Origin: Mediterranea sp. (in: CFB group bacteria)
Lineage (GTDB): Bacteria; Bacteroidota; Bacteroidia; Bacteroidales; Bacteroidaceae
Assembly (NCBI GenBank): GCA_031261785.1
Contig: JAISIZ010000024.1
Location: 1 to 64,000 of the forward strand
Length of the DNA: 64,000 nucleotides
Direction: 5' to 3'
The notes below the pieces were generated by a model that saw nothing but the letters and a program-made list of their open reading frames with translations, was not told where the DNA came from and searched no databases. Numbering within the stretch: position 1 is the first letter of the stretch; each line of letters opens with the position of its first letter. Position numbers and translations under genes: made by a program. Below are positions 47,801 through 54,736 of the stretch, piece by piece.

Positions 47801-48146
47801 CGCCAGGCGCCTGCTTCACGGAGGCCTTGGCTCCGTTCTCGTGCAGGTAGACGACGTTGTCCTCCACCCGGTAGGAGATGTTTTTGCCTTTCAGCAACTT
47901 GTTCAATACTTCCTCTATCGGAGCATCCTGGATACGCTCTCCATCAACGGGAACATCCGCCAATTTGTCGCTGTAGAAGAACTTGTACTTTGTGGCAGAC
48001 TGGATTTGCTGTATAGCTTCGCCTAAAGTGGGATGTTTGGGCATCGCGGGTTGTGCCGTCATCCATCGCATAGGAAGTGCCATGAGCAATAAAAACAATA
48101 AAAACCTACGAATCATTGGTCTCTGTGTCGCTAAATGTCGGTTCAT
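44826..48146 (-). CDS. SusC-family TonB-dependent transporter with STN domain
   Basis: The protein is 1106 residues. Order: signal (~1-32), STN domain (~38-100; YKFFYSDKLADVPVDGERI), carboxypeptidase-D-like domain (~118-195; TGKVLDANKEPLIGVSVSVKG), plug (~205-340; EVVVTALGIKREQKALSYNV) and a large barrel. It imports oligosaccharides captured by SusD. The STN domain is usually a signalling module for ECF sigma/anti-sigma control, but no sigma or FecR-type gene is in this window. First gene of the PUL; its upstream 400 bp show no clear -7 match. Confidence 0.93.
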   Translation of the reverse strand: MNRHLATQRPMIRRFLLFLLLMALPMRWMTAQPAMPKHPTLGEAIQQIQSATKYKFFYSDKLADVPVDGERIQDAPIEEVLNKLLKGKNISYRVEDNVVYLHENGAKASVKQAPGERTITGKVLDANKEPLIGVSVSVKGTTDGGITNIDGTYRVTTNQPAPILVFSYVGYVAQEIPVKERTTIDVVLLDDTQALQEVVVTALGIKREQKALSYNVTQMSAESALAVKDANFVNSLTGKVAGLNINASSSGIGGASKVVMRGSRGIEQSSNALYVIDGIPMYSLSAKGGSEEMQSQGSTEAIADINPEDIENISVLSGAAAAALYGSNASNGAIVVTTKRGKTGRVSLTVSSNTEMLSAFVMPRFQNRYGTSGTDASWGPKLNPSNFRGYDPKSDYFQTGLIGTEAVTLSTGSEHNQTYLSSAAVNSRGLIPNNKYSRYNFTFRNTTSLLDDKMTIDVGAQYIMQQDRNMVNQGIYANPLVSAYLFPRGNDWNDYKMYERYDMSRNMYVQYWPQGGGSYRTQNPYWINYRNLRDNDKDRYLLSASVSYDILKWLNVTGRVRVDNSINTYTQKYYASTIATIAEGENGFYGVGTTRDKQAYADLLLNVDKRFGTDWTLAANIGASYSDNRSEELSVSGPIADNGLPNFFTVAQIDKNLGKREEIGYREQTQSIFASAELGYKNTYYLTLTGRNDWPSQLAGRKSRQKSFFYPSVGGSVVLSELMKMPRTISYLKIRGSWASVGMPFPRFLSNPTFSWNSSTGAWSSQTAYPLYNLKPERTNSWEVGLTARFLAHFSLDLSYYNTKTYNQTMDAQLSPTGGYSTFYAQTGNVRNRGVELSLGYTNTWNKFTWETNYTLSANKNKILSLIDGYVNPETGEVITKDRMDVGGLSKARFILKVGGSLGDLYSQSDLIKDSNNMIYVNPDGKVAINDKPNDIYLGSVFPKANMAWRNDFRYRNWNLGFLLSARLGGVVYSATQAVLDANGVSEVSAIARDNGGVPINGNDIISAQNWYSMVGADSGIPQYYTYSATNLRLQEASFGYTFPRKMLKNVADITLSIVGRNLWMIYRKAPFDPESVATTGNYYQGIDYFMMPSLRSVGFNLKLKF

Positions 48147-48530
48147 GCATTCAATTCAATGGTTGTTAATAAATGTGTTTCATATCTCTGGTACCGCTGA
48201 AGGACGGGATCCTCATCCTCAATGGATACGACACAAAAACAAGGATGAATGGATTATCACTTACTCGGATAAGGTTATTTCTTTATGCGTAGCGAACTTT
48301 TGCATGAAAAGGGAAGGACACGGATTCGGGGAACAGGGGAGGCGCTTACGTAGTTCCTCGCACATCACCCTCCCCCTTGCGCAAACTATCGTCGATGGAC
48401 AGGGCGTTTCGGAAGCGCGTCGGGGGGGTGTTTGCGAAACATGCTGTAGGGAGTGGGTGATTTTAGTGTCAGGACCTGATTTTGCTTGGCGGTCAGGCCT
48501 GTATCATCCATCACTCCTTGTTAAACCATC
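48147..48530. other. Gene-free region upstream of susC
   Basis: No coding sequence is supported. It should contain the leftward susC promoter and a leader of unknown length. Candidate AT-rich segments lie near 48240-48290, but I cannot assign a -7 element with confidence. A short GGATGAGGATCC palindrome-like segment occurs near 48205-48220. Confidence 0.4.
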
Positions 48531-48587
48531 TATCCAGCCGCTCGCGAAATGTGGGACTTTGCTGGAGACGATACCGGATAAACACTG
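48531..48587. repeat. Dispersed repeat, copy 2
   Basis: Second copy of the ~55-bp sequence at 19658-19714 (TATCCAGCC...AAACAC), here 22 bp after the stop of the AAA/DUF4143 ATPase. Confidence 0.6.
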
Positions 48588-48608
48588 GTTTTCACTGGCG
48601 CCCCGTGA

Positions 48609-49943
48609 TTACACCTTCTCCAGTATCCTGGGCAGGCTTCCCACGTAGTAGAACGGGAGGTTGATCAAGCGGAAGGAGTTGCCAGCGGCGGTGCGCACGT
48701 CGTCAATAGAGAAGGGGCCGCTCCATATCCGGACGGCTACTTGATGAGGCGCTTCGGCCATGAATTGATGTAATGACCGTAGGTGTGCGTTGTGCCCGCT
48801 TTTCACTTCAATGGGGATCACCATGCCATCGTGGAGATAAACGAAATCGACTTCCGCCGAGCTGCCCCGCTTGGCACGAATCCAGTACTTGAGCCTTACG
48901 CCCACATCGAACGACAAGGCTTTTAGCTCTTGCGCCGCGATCTGTTCGGCCGCCATGCCTCGCCAAACATCGGTCAGCTCCTTGGTAAGTAAATACTCTT
49001 TTTGGATGTGGGCGGTATAGTTCACTATGCCGGCATCCAACCAAATCAGCTTGGGCGATCGTTTCAGGTCGGCGGTGATGGGTAACATGGTGTTCACTGT
49101 GGGATAGACCAATTCCAGGATCATCGCTTTCTCTAAGGTGCGGAAAGCTTCGCCCGTCTCGCGCGCCTTATAGGAGGATGAGGCAAAACCACCCAGCGTG
49201 ATGTTTTGTCCCGCAAAATCCCATCCTTCTTCCAGTATGTATCGGATGACGGCTTTTTGCGTATCGTTCCCCGCGTATTTCTCCACATCGTTCTTGTAAG
49301 CGTTGAGCAGCTGGTTGTAGACTGCCGATAGCGATAAAAAGTCGTTGCTGGCGGCATAGCGACGTATGACCTCCGGCATGCCGCCTATCAACGCATAAGT
49401 GGTGAAGTGCGACATGAGCCGACGATGAAACACTTTGGGCAGTTCGGCTTCCTGGATGAGATCGACATAGCGCTCTTCGCCGATAGCGCCTAAAAACTCA
49501 ATGAACGAACAAGGGTGTAAAGCCATGTATTCCACCCTGCCGACAGGTAACGAGATGTGTCGGTCGAGCGTGGTCTCGAGCAGAGAACCTGCGGCGATAA
49601 CGTACAGTTCCGGCAACTCTTCGTAAAAGTAGCGGAGTTGGGCTACCGCACGTGGAGATGCCTGTATCTCATCAATGAACAGTAGCGTACGTCCTGGGAG
49701 CTGCTTTACCTTACAATACAGGAAAAGTATGGATAGCAGCTCATTGACATCGTCGTGGGTCTCGAAGATGTGCCGGGCATCTTCTTTCTCCAGATTGACA
49801 GGGAGGAAGTTCTCAAACTCCTCGCCGAATTGACCGATCACCGTAGTCTTCCCTACCTGTCGGGCACCACGCAATATGAGAGGCTTCCTGTATGGACTCT
49901 CTGCCCATTGGCGCAGCTTATCAATGATACTTCGCTTAAACAT
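48609..49943 (-). CDS. AAA_14/DUF4143 ATP-binding protein
   Basis: The protein is 444 residues from the ATG at 49943 (MFKRSIIDKLRQW). A longer frame from 49991 crosses the -7 element and is rejected. Walker A GARQVGKT (~27-34), Walker B LLFIDEIQ (~90), and a C-terminal DUF4143 domain with SSAEVDFVYLHDGMVIPIEVKSG (~375), a restriction-nuclease-like ExVDF...EVKSG arrangement. The family is common in Bacteroidota, often in many copies, with no agreed function; defence, addiction or surface regulation have been suggested. It is flanked by a promoter repeat array and by the dispersed repeat. Confidence 0.85.
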   Translation of the reverse strand: MFKRSIIDKLRQWAESPYRKPLILRGARQVGKTTVIGQFGEEFENFLPVNLEKEDARHIFETHDDVNELLSILFLYCKVKQLPGRTLLFIDEIQASPRAVAQLRYFYEELPELYVIAAGSLLETTLDRHISLPVGRVEYMALHPCSFIEFLGAIGEERYVDLIQEAELPKVFHRRLMSHFTTYALIGGMPEVIRRYAASNDFLSLSAVYNQLLNAYKNDVEKYAGNDTQKAVIRYILEEGWDFAGQNITLGGFASSSYKARETGEAFRTLEKAMILELVYPTVNTMLPITADLKRSPKLIWLDAGIVNYTAHIQKEYLLTKELTDVWRGMAAEQIAAQELKALSFDVGVRLKYWIRAKRGSSAEVDFVYLHDGMVIPIEVKSGHNAHLRSLHQFMAEAPHQVAVRIWSGPFSIDDVRTAAGNSFRLINLPFYYVGSLPRILEKV

Positions 49944-49969
49944 CTGATTATTAAACTTGTTTATAGCCG

Positions 49970-49977
49970 CAAAGATA
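49970..49977 (-). promoter_or_regulatory. Promoter (-7) of the AAA/DUF4143 gene
   Basis: TATCTTTG on the minus strand is a full -7 match, 26 bp before the chosen ATG. It fixes the start at 49943, because the upstream ATG at 49991 would lie before the transcription start. Confidence 0.7.
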
Positions 49978-49982
49978 ATGTT

Positions 49983-50090
49983 TTGTTTCATTGCAGGGGC
50001 AAGTTTGGCCTATTTTTGTTTCATTGCAGGGGCAAAATGAGGCTGTTTTTGTATCATTGCAGGGGCAAGTTTCCGGCTATTATGCCACAA
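49983..50090 (-). repeat. 33-bp direct repeats at the promoter of the AAA/DUF4143 gene
   Basis: TGCAGGGGCA blocks start at 49992, 50025 and 50058, exactly 33 bp apart, with GTTTCAT/GTATCAT in each spacer. The array begins 5 bp upstream of the -7 element and therefore covers the -33 region and beyond. Thirty-three bp is about three helical turns, which would place repeated protein sites on one DNA face. Confidence 0.9.
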
Positions 50091-50150
50091 AACATAGGCA
50101 AGTCTGGACGGAAACACGCACAAAACGTATGCAAGTCGGGCACCGGCAGC

Positions 50151-50183
50151 GATATTCTACATGTTTTGCGGGCGATATTACAT
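50151..50183 (+). promoter_or_regulatory. Operator-like direct repeat upstream of the GH-A glycosidase
   Basis: GATATTCTACAT and GATATTACAT start 23 bp apart. The block matches 54603-54635 at about 29 of 33 positions. It ends 22 bp before the -7 TACTTTCG, a position suited to an activator, for example a hybrid two-component or AraC-type regulator. Confidence 0.7.
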
Positions 50184-50205
50184 CCTTCGTCCGCGACGAA
50201 TTCCG

Positions 50206-50213
50206 TACTTTCG
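50206..50213 (+). promoter_or_regulatory. Promoter (-7) of the GH-A glycosidase gene
   Basis: TACTTTCG matches the TAnnTTCG form, 49 bp before the ATG at 50263. Confidence 0.65.
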
Positions 50214-50262
50214 CGGTGTCCTTACCGACATCAGTATCAACCCTATAAACAAAGACGTTACC

Positions 50263-52422
50263 ATGTATAGAACAATGTTGTCCATCCTGCTCGCGACGTT
50301 GACCGCGACCTTCTCCGCCCGAGCGCAGGAATTGGTGTACCAAGACGCCGAGGGCGTGATCCGCTGGACGAAAAACAAGCAAGAGGTGGCACTGTTTGGC
50401 GCCAACTACTGTCTCCCCTCGGCCTGCGACTACCGTGCCGCCGGCTATGTGGGCGGCGACCGCAAGCAGATGATCGGGGAGGATCTCGACCACTTCCGCC
50501 GCATGGGGTGGGACGCCCTGCGCCTCTGCTTCTGGGGCGACTGGGAGAACAGCGACCGCGACGGCAACCTGGTGGCCAACGATCATCTCGACCTGCTCGA
50601 CTACCTCATCGCCGAGGCCAACGAACGCCACATCTACATGCTGCTAAGCCCCATCGTGACCTACAGCTCGCAATGGCCCGACGCGCAGGCCGACACCACC
50701 AACACCGGCTTCGCCAAGCACTATCCCAAGCATACGTTACAGACCGATCCCAAGGCCATCGCCGCACAGGAGAACTACCTCCGCCAGCTCCTCGCCCACC
50801 GTAATCCCTACACGGGACGACAGCTGAAGGACGAGCCGAACATCCTCTTCATCGAGCTGATCAACGAGCCGACGCAGCATCCCGACAACCTGCCCGCCAT
50901 GGTGAGCTACATCGACCGCATGGTCGGGGCGGTGCGTGGCGCGGGTTGCCAGAAGCTCACCTTCTACAACGTCAGCCAGGACTTCCGCGTGGCGTCGGCC
51001 ATCCGCCAGTCGGCCGTGCAAGGCTCCACCTACGCCTGGTATCCCACGGCGCTCAACGCCGGCCGCCGCTACGAGGGCAACGGCCTGCTGCTGGTGGATC
51101 GCTACGAGCAGATGCTCGACCCCTTGCTGGCCGGCAAGTCGAAGATCGTGTACGAGTTCGACTCGCCCGACATGGACAGCGGCTACATGTTGCCCGCCAT
51201 GACGCGCGAGTTCCGCCGCGGCGGCATACAGTTCGCCGCCATGTTCTCCTACGACATGCTGCGCACGGCTCCGTACAACCTGGGGTGGCAGACGCACTTC
51301 CTCAACATGGTGTACACCCCCTCGAAGGCGGTGAGCGGCATGATCGCGGCGGAGGTGATGCGGCGCGTGCCCCGTGGCAGGCATTACGGATACTATCCCG
51401 AGAACAATCGGTTCGGCGAGTTTCGCGTGAGCTACGACGAAGAGCTGAGCGAGCTGGATGCCGACACCTTATTCTATTACTCCAACGATACCCGCACCGC
51501 GCCTCGCTCGCCCGCGAAGCTGCGCCACATCGCGGGTGTGGGTTCGTCGCCCGTGGTCAGCTACGAAGGCATGGGCATCTATTTCCTCGACAAGTTGGCC
51601 GACGGCAGTTGGCAGGTGGAGATCTACCCCGACATTGTCGAAGTGGACGACCCGTTCAAGATGCCCAACCTCCACAAGCCCGTCTGTCGCTCGGAATACA
51701 ACGAACGGCGGATGGAGATACGCGTGCCCGGCCTCAACGTCGCGCGCACCTTTCTGCCCGGCATTTATCGTTTCAAGGACAACCGGTTGGTGAGCGAGGA
51801 GAAGCTCCCGCAAGAAGAATTCTACGCCGCCGGGCCACCGAAGGATACCCTGTCGCTCCTCAGCGGCCTGGACGACTGGTGGAAGATACGCCACACCCGC
51901 ACGTTCCGAAGTCCCGAGGTGAGCTTCCGTCCCGTGCCCATCGGCCTGATACCCGCCGTGAAGCTCTCGGTGAAGGACCTGTCGCCGAAGCCCGAATACC
52001 AATTCCCCTGCGACGCCACCTTCTCGCAATACATTGGCGAGAAAACGCGTTCCATCACCAATCTCAAAGCGCTGAAGCTGCGCGCCCACGGCGTGGACGG
52101 CACCGACAAGGCCGTCTGCCTCGTCGTCGACAGTCAGGGACGTGCGTATGGCGCCGTCGTCGACCTCTCGCCCCGGATGGGCGACATCCTCATCCCCGTC
52201 TCCTCCCTGCGCCCCATGAAGGCGGCCATGCTCCCGCAAGATTGGCCGGGCGTCAACCCTTACTGGTATCCCCTCTCGTCGGAAGAGACCGCCGCCGCTG
52301 GCGACGGCATCAATTGGAAGGATATCCAGTATGTACAGGTATCGCTCCGCGACGAACTTTACCCCATCGACCAACTGAAGGACAAAGGCGTGGTGGTGGA
52401 ACGGATCGACCTGTTGCGATAA
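50263..52422 (+). CDS. Secreted clan GH-A glycoside hydrolase (GH5-like)
   Basis: The protein is 719 residues from the ATG at 50263, which gives a clean signal peptide (MYRTMLSILLATLTATFSARAQ) downstream of the promoter. A TIM barrel spans ~25-400: FFGANYCLPSAC-like opening, acid/base Glu202 in LFIELINEP, and nucleophile Glu298 in KIVYEFDSPD, the clan GH-A arrangement. Beta-rich domains follow (~410-719). The substrate is not decided by sequence; beta-galactosidase, beta-mannosidase or glucanase are possible. It shares an operator with the GH35 gene 4.5 kb away. A hairpin terminator follows the stop. Confidence 0.78.
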   Translation: MYRTMLSILLATLTATFSARAQELVYQDAEGVIRWTKNKQEVALFGANYCLPSACDYRAAGYVGGDRKQMIGEDLDHFRRMGWDALRLCFWGDWENSDRDGNLVANDHLDLLDYLIAEANERHIYMLLSPIVTYSSQWPDAQADTTNTGFAKHYPKHTLQTDPKAIAAQENYLRQLLAHRNPYTGRQLKDEPNILFIELINEPTQHPDNLPAMVSYIDRMVGAVRGAGCQKLTFYNVSQDFRVASAIRQSAVQGSTYAWYPTALNAGRRYEGNGLLLVDRYEQMLDPLLAGKSKIVYEFDSPDMDSGYMLPAMTREFRRGGIQFAAMFSYDMLRTAPYNLGWQTHFLNMVYTPSKAVSGMIAAEVMRRVPRGRHYGYYPENNRFGEFRVSYDEELSELDADTLFYYSNDTRTAPRSPAKLRHIAGVGSSPVVSYEGMGIYFLDKLADGSWQVEIYPDIVEVDDPFKMPNLHKPVCRSEYNERRMEIRVPGLNVARTFLPGIYRFKDNRLVSEEKLPQEEFYAAGPPKDTLSLLSGLDDWWKIRHTRTFRSPEVSFRPVPIGLIPAVKLSVKDLSPKPEYQFPCDATFSQYIGEKTRSITNLKALKLRAHGVDGTDKAVCLVVDSQGRAYGAVVDLSPRMGDILIPVSSLRPMKAAMLPQDWPGVNPYWYPLSSEETAAAGDGINWKDIQYVQVSLRDELYPIDQLKDKGVVVERIDLLR

Positions 52423-52445
52423 CGGCTGGTCAGGAGAAGGAATAA

Positions 52446-52490
52446 AAAAACATCCGCAAATGCCTAATAAGGAGCTTTGCGGATGTTTTT
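52446..52490. terminator. Bidirectional hairpin terminator
   Basis: AAAAACATCCGCAAA (52446-52460) pairs perfectly with TTTGCGGATGTTTTT (52476-52490) across a 15-nt loop. It carries A and T runs on either side, so it can end both the glycosidase and the convergent rloB transcript. Confidence 0.9.
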
Positions 52491-52509
52491 ATAAAATGAT
52501 CAGTATGCG

Positions 52510-53211
52510 CTATATAGGCAATCTTTCCGGATGTTCTATTTCATCAACCAGCTTGTCGACCATCGTGCACGGTTTATGAAGTTTAAAGTTATCCCCCTCA
52601 AAGTTAGCCCGAAGATTTTCCGCATATCTTTTTGCGAGCGATTGGTCACCAAGCTCTTGCAGTAGTCGATACATTTGCGGATCATTCTTCTCGTATCGGT
52701 AACTTTTGTCCTTGGAGCGGAGACGAATCTGCTCTTCCAACTTCTTTATATAATCATGGCGAGTGATGGCCGTATCCAAATAAACAAAGTGTAGCAAGTA
52801 CCACAGCTCAAAAGCCTCGTTTGTCCATGCGCAGCAAAAACCATATTTGCGAGCCAACACTATCGCTTCATTAAAGTCATTCTTTCCATCTTCATCGAAT
52901 ACGACCCATACCCTATCAAAGAGTAGCTGACGATTCTTCTCCAGTTCGGCCTTTATCGCAAGCGTGCGCTCTACCAATGTGCGGGTCTGGTATCCCTCGC
53001 CTCGGATATCCTCCTCTTTGATCTCGGAGAATCGATTGTTTTTGTCGCGTACTAAAGCTTTAAAATAATAAGGTTCCGTACATGCGCCTTCGCAAACGAT
53101 GAGGAAGCGAACGATCATCGAGCGAGTATTGACAGCCCTTTTCTTGTTCGCTTTGGCCTCGCGCTTCTCGCGTTTCATTCGTTCGATCTCGCTTTTGGGT
53201 GGTTGTCCCAT
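52510..53211 (-). CDS. rloB: RloB-family protein
   Basis: The protein is 233 residues. After a basic N-terminus (MKREKREAKANKKRAVN) comes the RloB domain with FLIVCEGACTEPYYFKAL (Glu of the TOPRIM-like motif) and VWVVFDEDGKNDFNEA (acidic DxD motif), then CAWTNEAFELWYLLHF. RloB proteins are TOPRIM-like presumed nucleases paired with an RloA ATPase in restriction and abortive-infection loci. The gene starts 5 bp after rloA ends, forming a two-gene defence-type module. AT-rich compared with its neighbours. Confidence 0.85.
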   Translation of the reverse strand: MGQPPKSEIERMKREKREAKANKKRAVNTRSMIVRFLIVCEGACTEPYYFKALVRDKNNRFSEIKEEDIRGEGYQTRTLVERTLAIKAELEKNRQLLFDRVWVVFDEDGKNDFNEAIVLARKYGFCCAWTNEAFELWYLLHFVYLDTAITRHDYIKKLEEQIRLRSKDKSYRYEKNDPQMYRLLQELGDQSLAKRYAENLRANFEGDNFKLHKPCTMVDKLVDEIEHPERLPI

Positions 53212-53216
53212 GATCT

Positions 53217-54464
53217 CTATCTTATAAAGGGGATGGCGCCATAACGGCCATTAATGTAATCGTTTTCAATATCGCGGTCATTGCGCACCTTCTTTCCATC
53301 TATACCTTTAAATTCCACTAAAGAATAGAGATCGGTCGCTTCCACCAGATTCTTCTCCGTGAACCAAATCTGGTCGCGGCGGAGATACTTTAGATTAAGC
53401 AAATTGGTATCGTGGGTGGCAAACAAGAGTTGCGCTCCTTTAGTGTTTCTTTGCGGATCCATGAAAAGTCGTACAATGCTACGTGTAAGCAATGGATGCA
53501 ACTTGGAATCGAGCTCATCGATGATGAGCAATTCACCATTAATCAACGCGTCGAAGATAGGGCCAGACATCTCTATCATCTTTTTTGTCCCTTCAGACTC
53601 CATCTCATCCTTCGAAAAGGATTCGATGCGAACCACCTTTTCATTTTCGTCATAGATATTGTGCGTAGTCATTATATCTATGAGCGTCTTGTCTCTAATC
53701 TTATCAAGCATTTTCAGAGGGAAGCGTTCGAGGTATTCTTCAAGGGATCTCTCTTTGGTTTCGATATCGTTGAATCCCAGCCCCATCTGATGGAAGAACT
53801 CCAAGGCTTCTTGATAGCCCTCACGGTGTTCGTGAAACATTTGCTTCGTAAATTGCTCATAGCCCCAGCTATTCATTCCGGAGATGGCATTGCATCTTTC
53901 AAACCATCCCATGATTGTCAAGGCCTTTTTCCCGTTCAGCTGGGAGACCAGGGAGAGAAACAAACGATTCTTGGGAGTGGATTCCTCTTTCCCTATTCCT
54001 TCGGGGAAACGCGCTTTCGAGACCTGAAATTCGGTACCCGCTCGTAGGAACAAATTGTATTCCCGTTCCCCCGCGGGCTTTTCGTAAAGCCACTCTCGAT
54101 GCACGGCGTAGCGATCATAATCAAAACCGTAGCGATATCGTACTCCTTGAATCAAGATTTGGATCTCGAAAGAAGTGGGCTTCTCTCTTGACTGGGTATC
54201 CAACGCAAAAGGTGTGTAACTCAACTTTCCGGTAGGATTGAGCTTCACCGAATCAAGCAATACATCGCGCATGGTTATCAATGCGGCCAGCACGTTGCTC
54301 TTACCACTTGAATTGGCTCCATAGATAACGGTAACCGGCAATAAGCTCTGCTTTCCGCGGTCGATGACCGATTCTTCCAGTTCATGGATAGAAGCGGCCT
54401 CAAAACTGAGCGTCCTTTCGTCCTTAATGGAACGGTAATTCTGGAAAGTGAAATTGATTAGCAT
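53217..54464 (-). CDS. rloA: RloA-like AAA ATPase
   Basis: The protein is 415 residues. The SMC/OLD-like AAA_15/21 ATPase opens MLINFTFQNYRSIKDERTLSF. Walker A is GANSSGKSNVLAAL (~48), the signature and Walker B region GELLIIDELDSKLHPLLTRSIVRLF (~310), and the H-motif FATHDTNLL (~350). It should sense infection and control RloB. It is comparable to the ATPase-TOPRIM pairs of OLD, PARIS and RloC-like defence systems, but the trigger is unknown. The -7 TATCTTTG is at 54500-54507 on the minus strand. Confidence 0.85.
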   Translation of the reverse strand: MLINFTFQNYRSIKDERTLSFEAASIHELEESVIDRGKQSLLPVTVIYGANSSGKSNVLAALITMRDVLLDSVKLNPTGKLSYTPFALDTQSREKPTSFEIQILIQGVRYRYGFDYDRYAVHREWLYEKPAGEREYNLFLRAGTEFQVSKARFPEGIGKEESTPKNRLFLSLVSQLNGKKALTIMGWFERCNAISGMNSWGYEQFTKQMFHEHREGYQEALEFFHQMGLGFNDIETKERSLEEYLERFPLKMLDKIRDKTLIDIMTTHNIYDENEKVVRIESFSKDEMESEGTKKMIEMSGPIFDALINGELLIIDELDSKLHPLLTRSIVRLFMDPQRNTKGAQLLFATHDTNLLNLKYLRRDQIWFTEKNLVEATDLYSLVEFKGIDGKKVRNDRDIENDYINGRYGAIPFIR

Positions 54465-54499
54465 GCTACAAACATCAATGTATTAATGTGTATTTGCGG

Positions 54500-54507
54500 C
54501 AAAGATA
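54500..54507 (-). promoter_or_regulatory. Promoter (-7) of rloAB
   Basis: TATCTTTG on the minus strand, 35 bp before the rloA ATG, is a full -7 match. Confidence 0.65.
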
Positions 54508-54602
54508 GGCTTTTTTGTCTTACTTGGTCCTATTTCGCGAGAAATATTCTCAATATTGGGGACCATTTATTCGAAAAAACATAGTTACTGTGTCGATACA
54601 GT

Positions 54603-54635
54603 GATATTCTACATGTTTTGCCCCTGATATTACAT
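54603..54635 (+). promoter_or_regulatory. Operator-like direct repeat upstream of GH35
   Basis: Second copy of the GATATTCTACAT / GATATTACAT element found at 50151-50183. The half-sites are again 23 bp apart, and the block ends 21 bp before the -7 TACCTTTG. Confidence 0.72.
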
Positions 54636-54656
54636 TTCCATTCCCTGGGGATGCTT

Positions 54657-54664
54657 TACCTTTG
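54657..54664 (+). promoter_or_regulatory. Promoter (-7) of the GH35 gene
   Basis: TACCTTTG is a full -7 match, 72 bp before the ATG at 54737. Confidence 0.65.
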
Positions 54665-54736
54665 TACCGTGAACGCACGCAGTGCCGCCGTGTCTCACGA
54701 AGAAGTATAGTATGAACGTTACAATAGCATTTTATC

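Noticed and set aside
49944..49991. Longer start of the AAA/DUF4143 gene
   Set aside because: The extra codons contain the -7 element TATCTTTG, so they would be upstream of transcription.
49755..50270. 171-codon plus-strand frame over the 33-bp repeats
   Set aside because: It is antisense to the ATPase start and reads the repeat as HCRGK units, with no promoter or homology.
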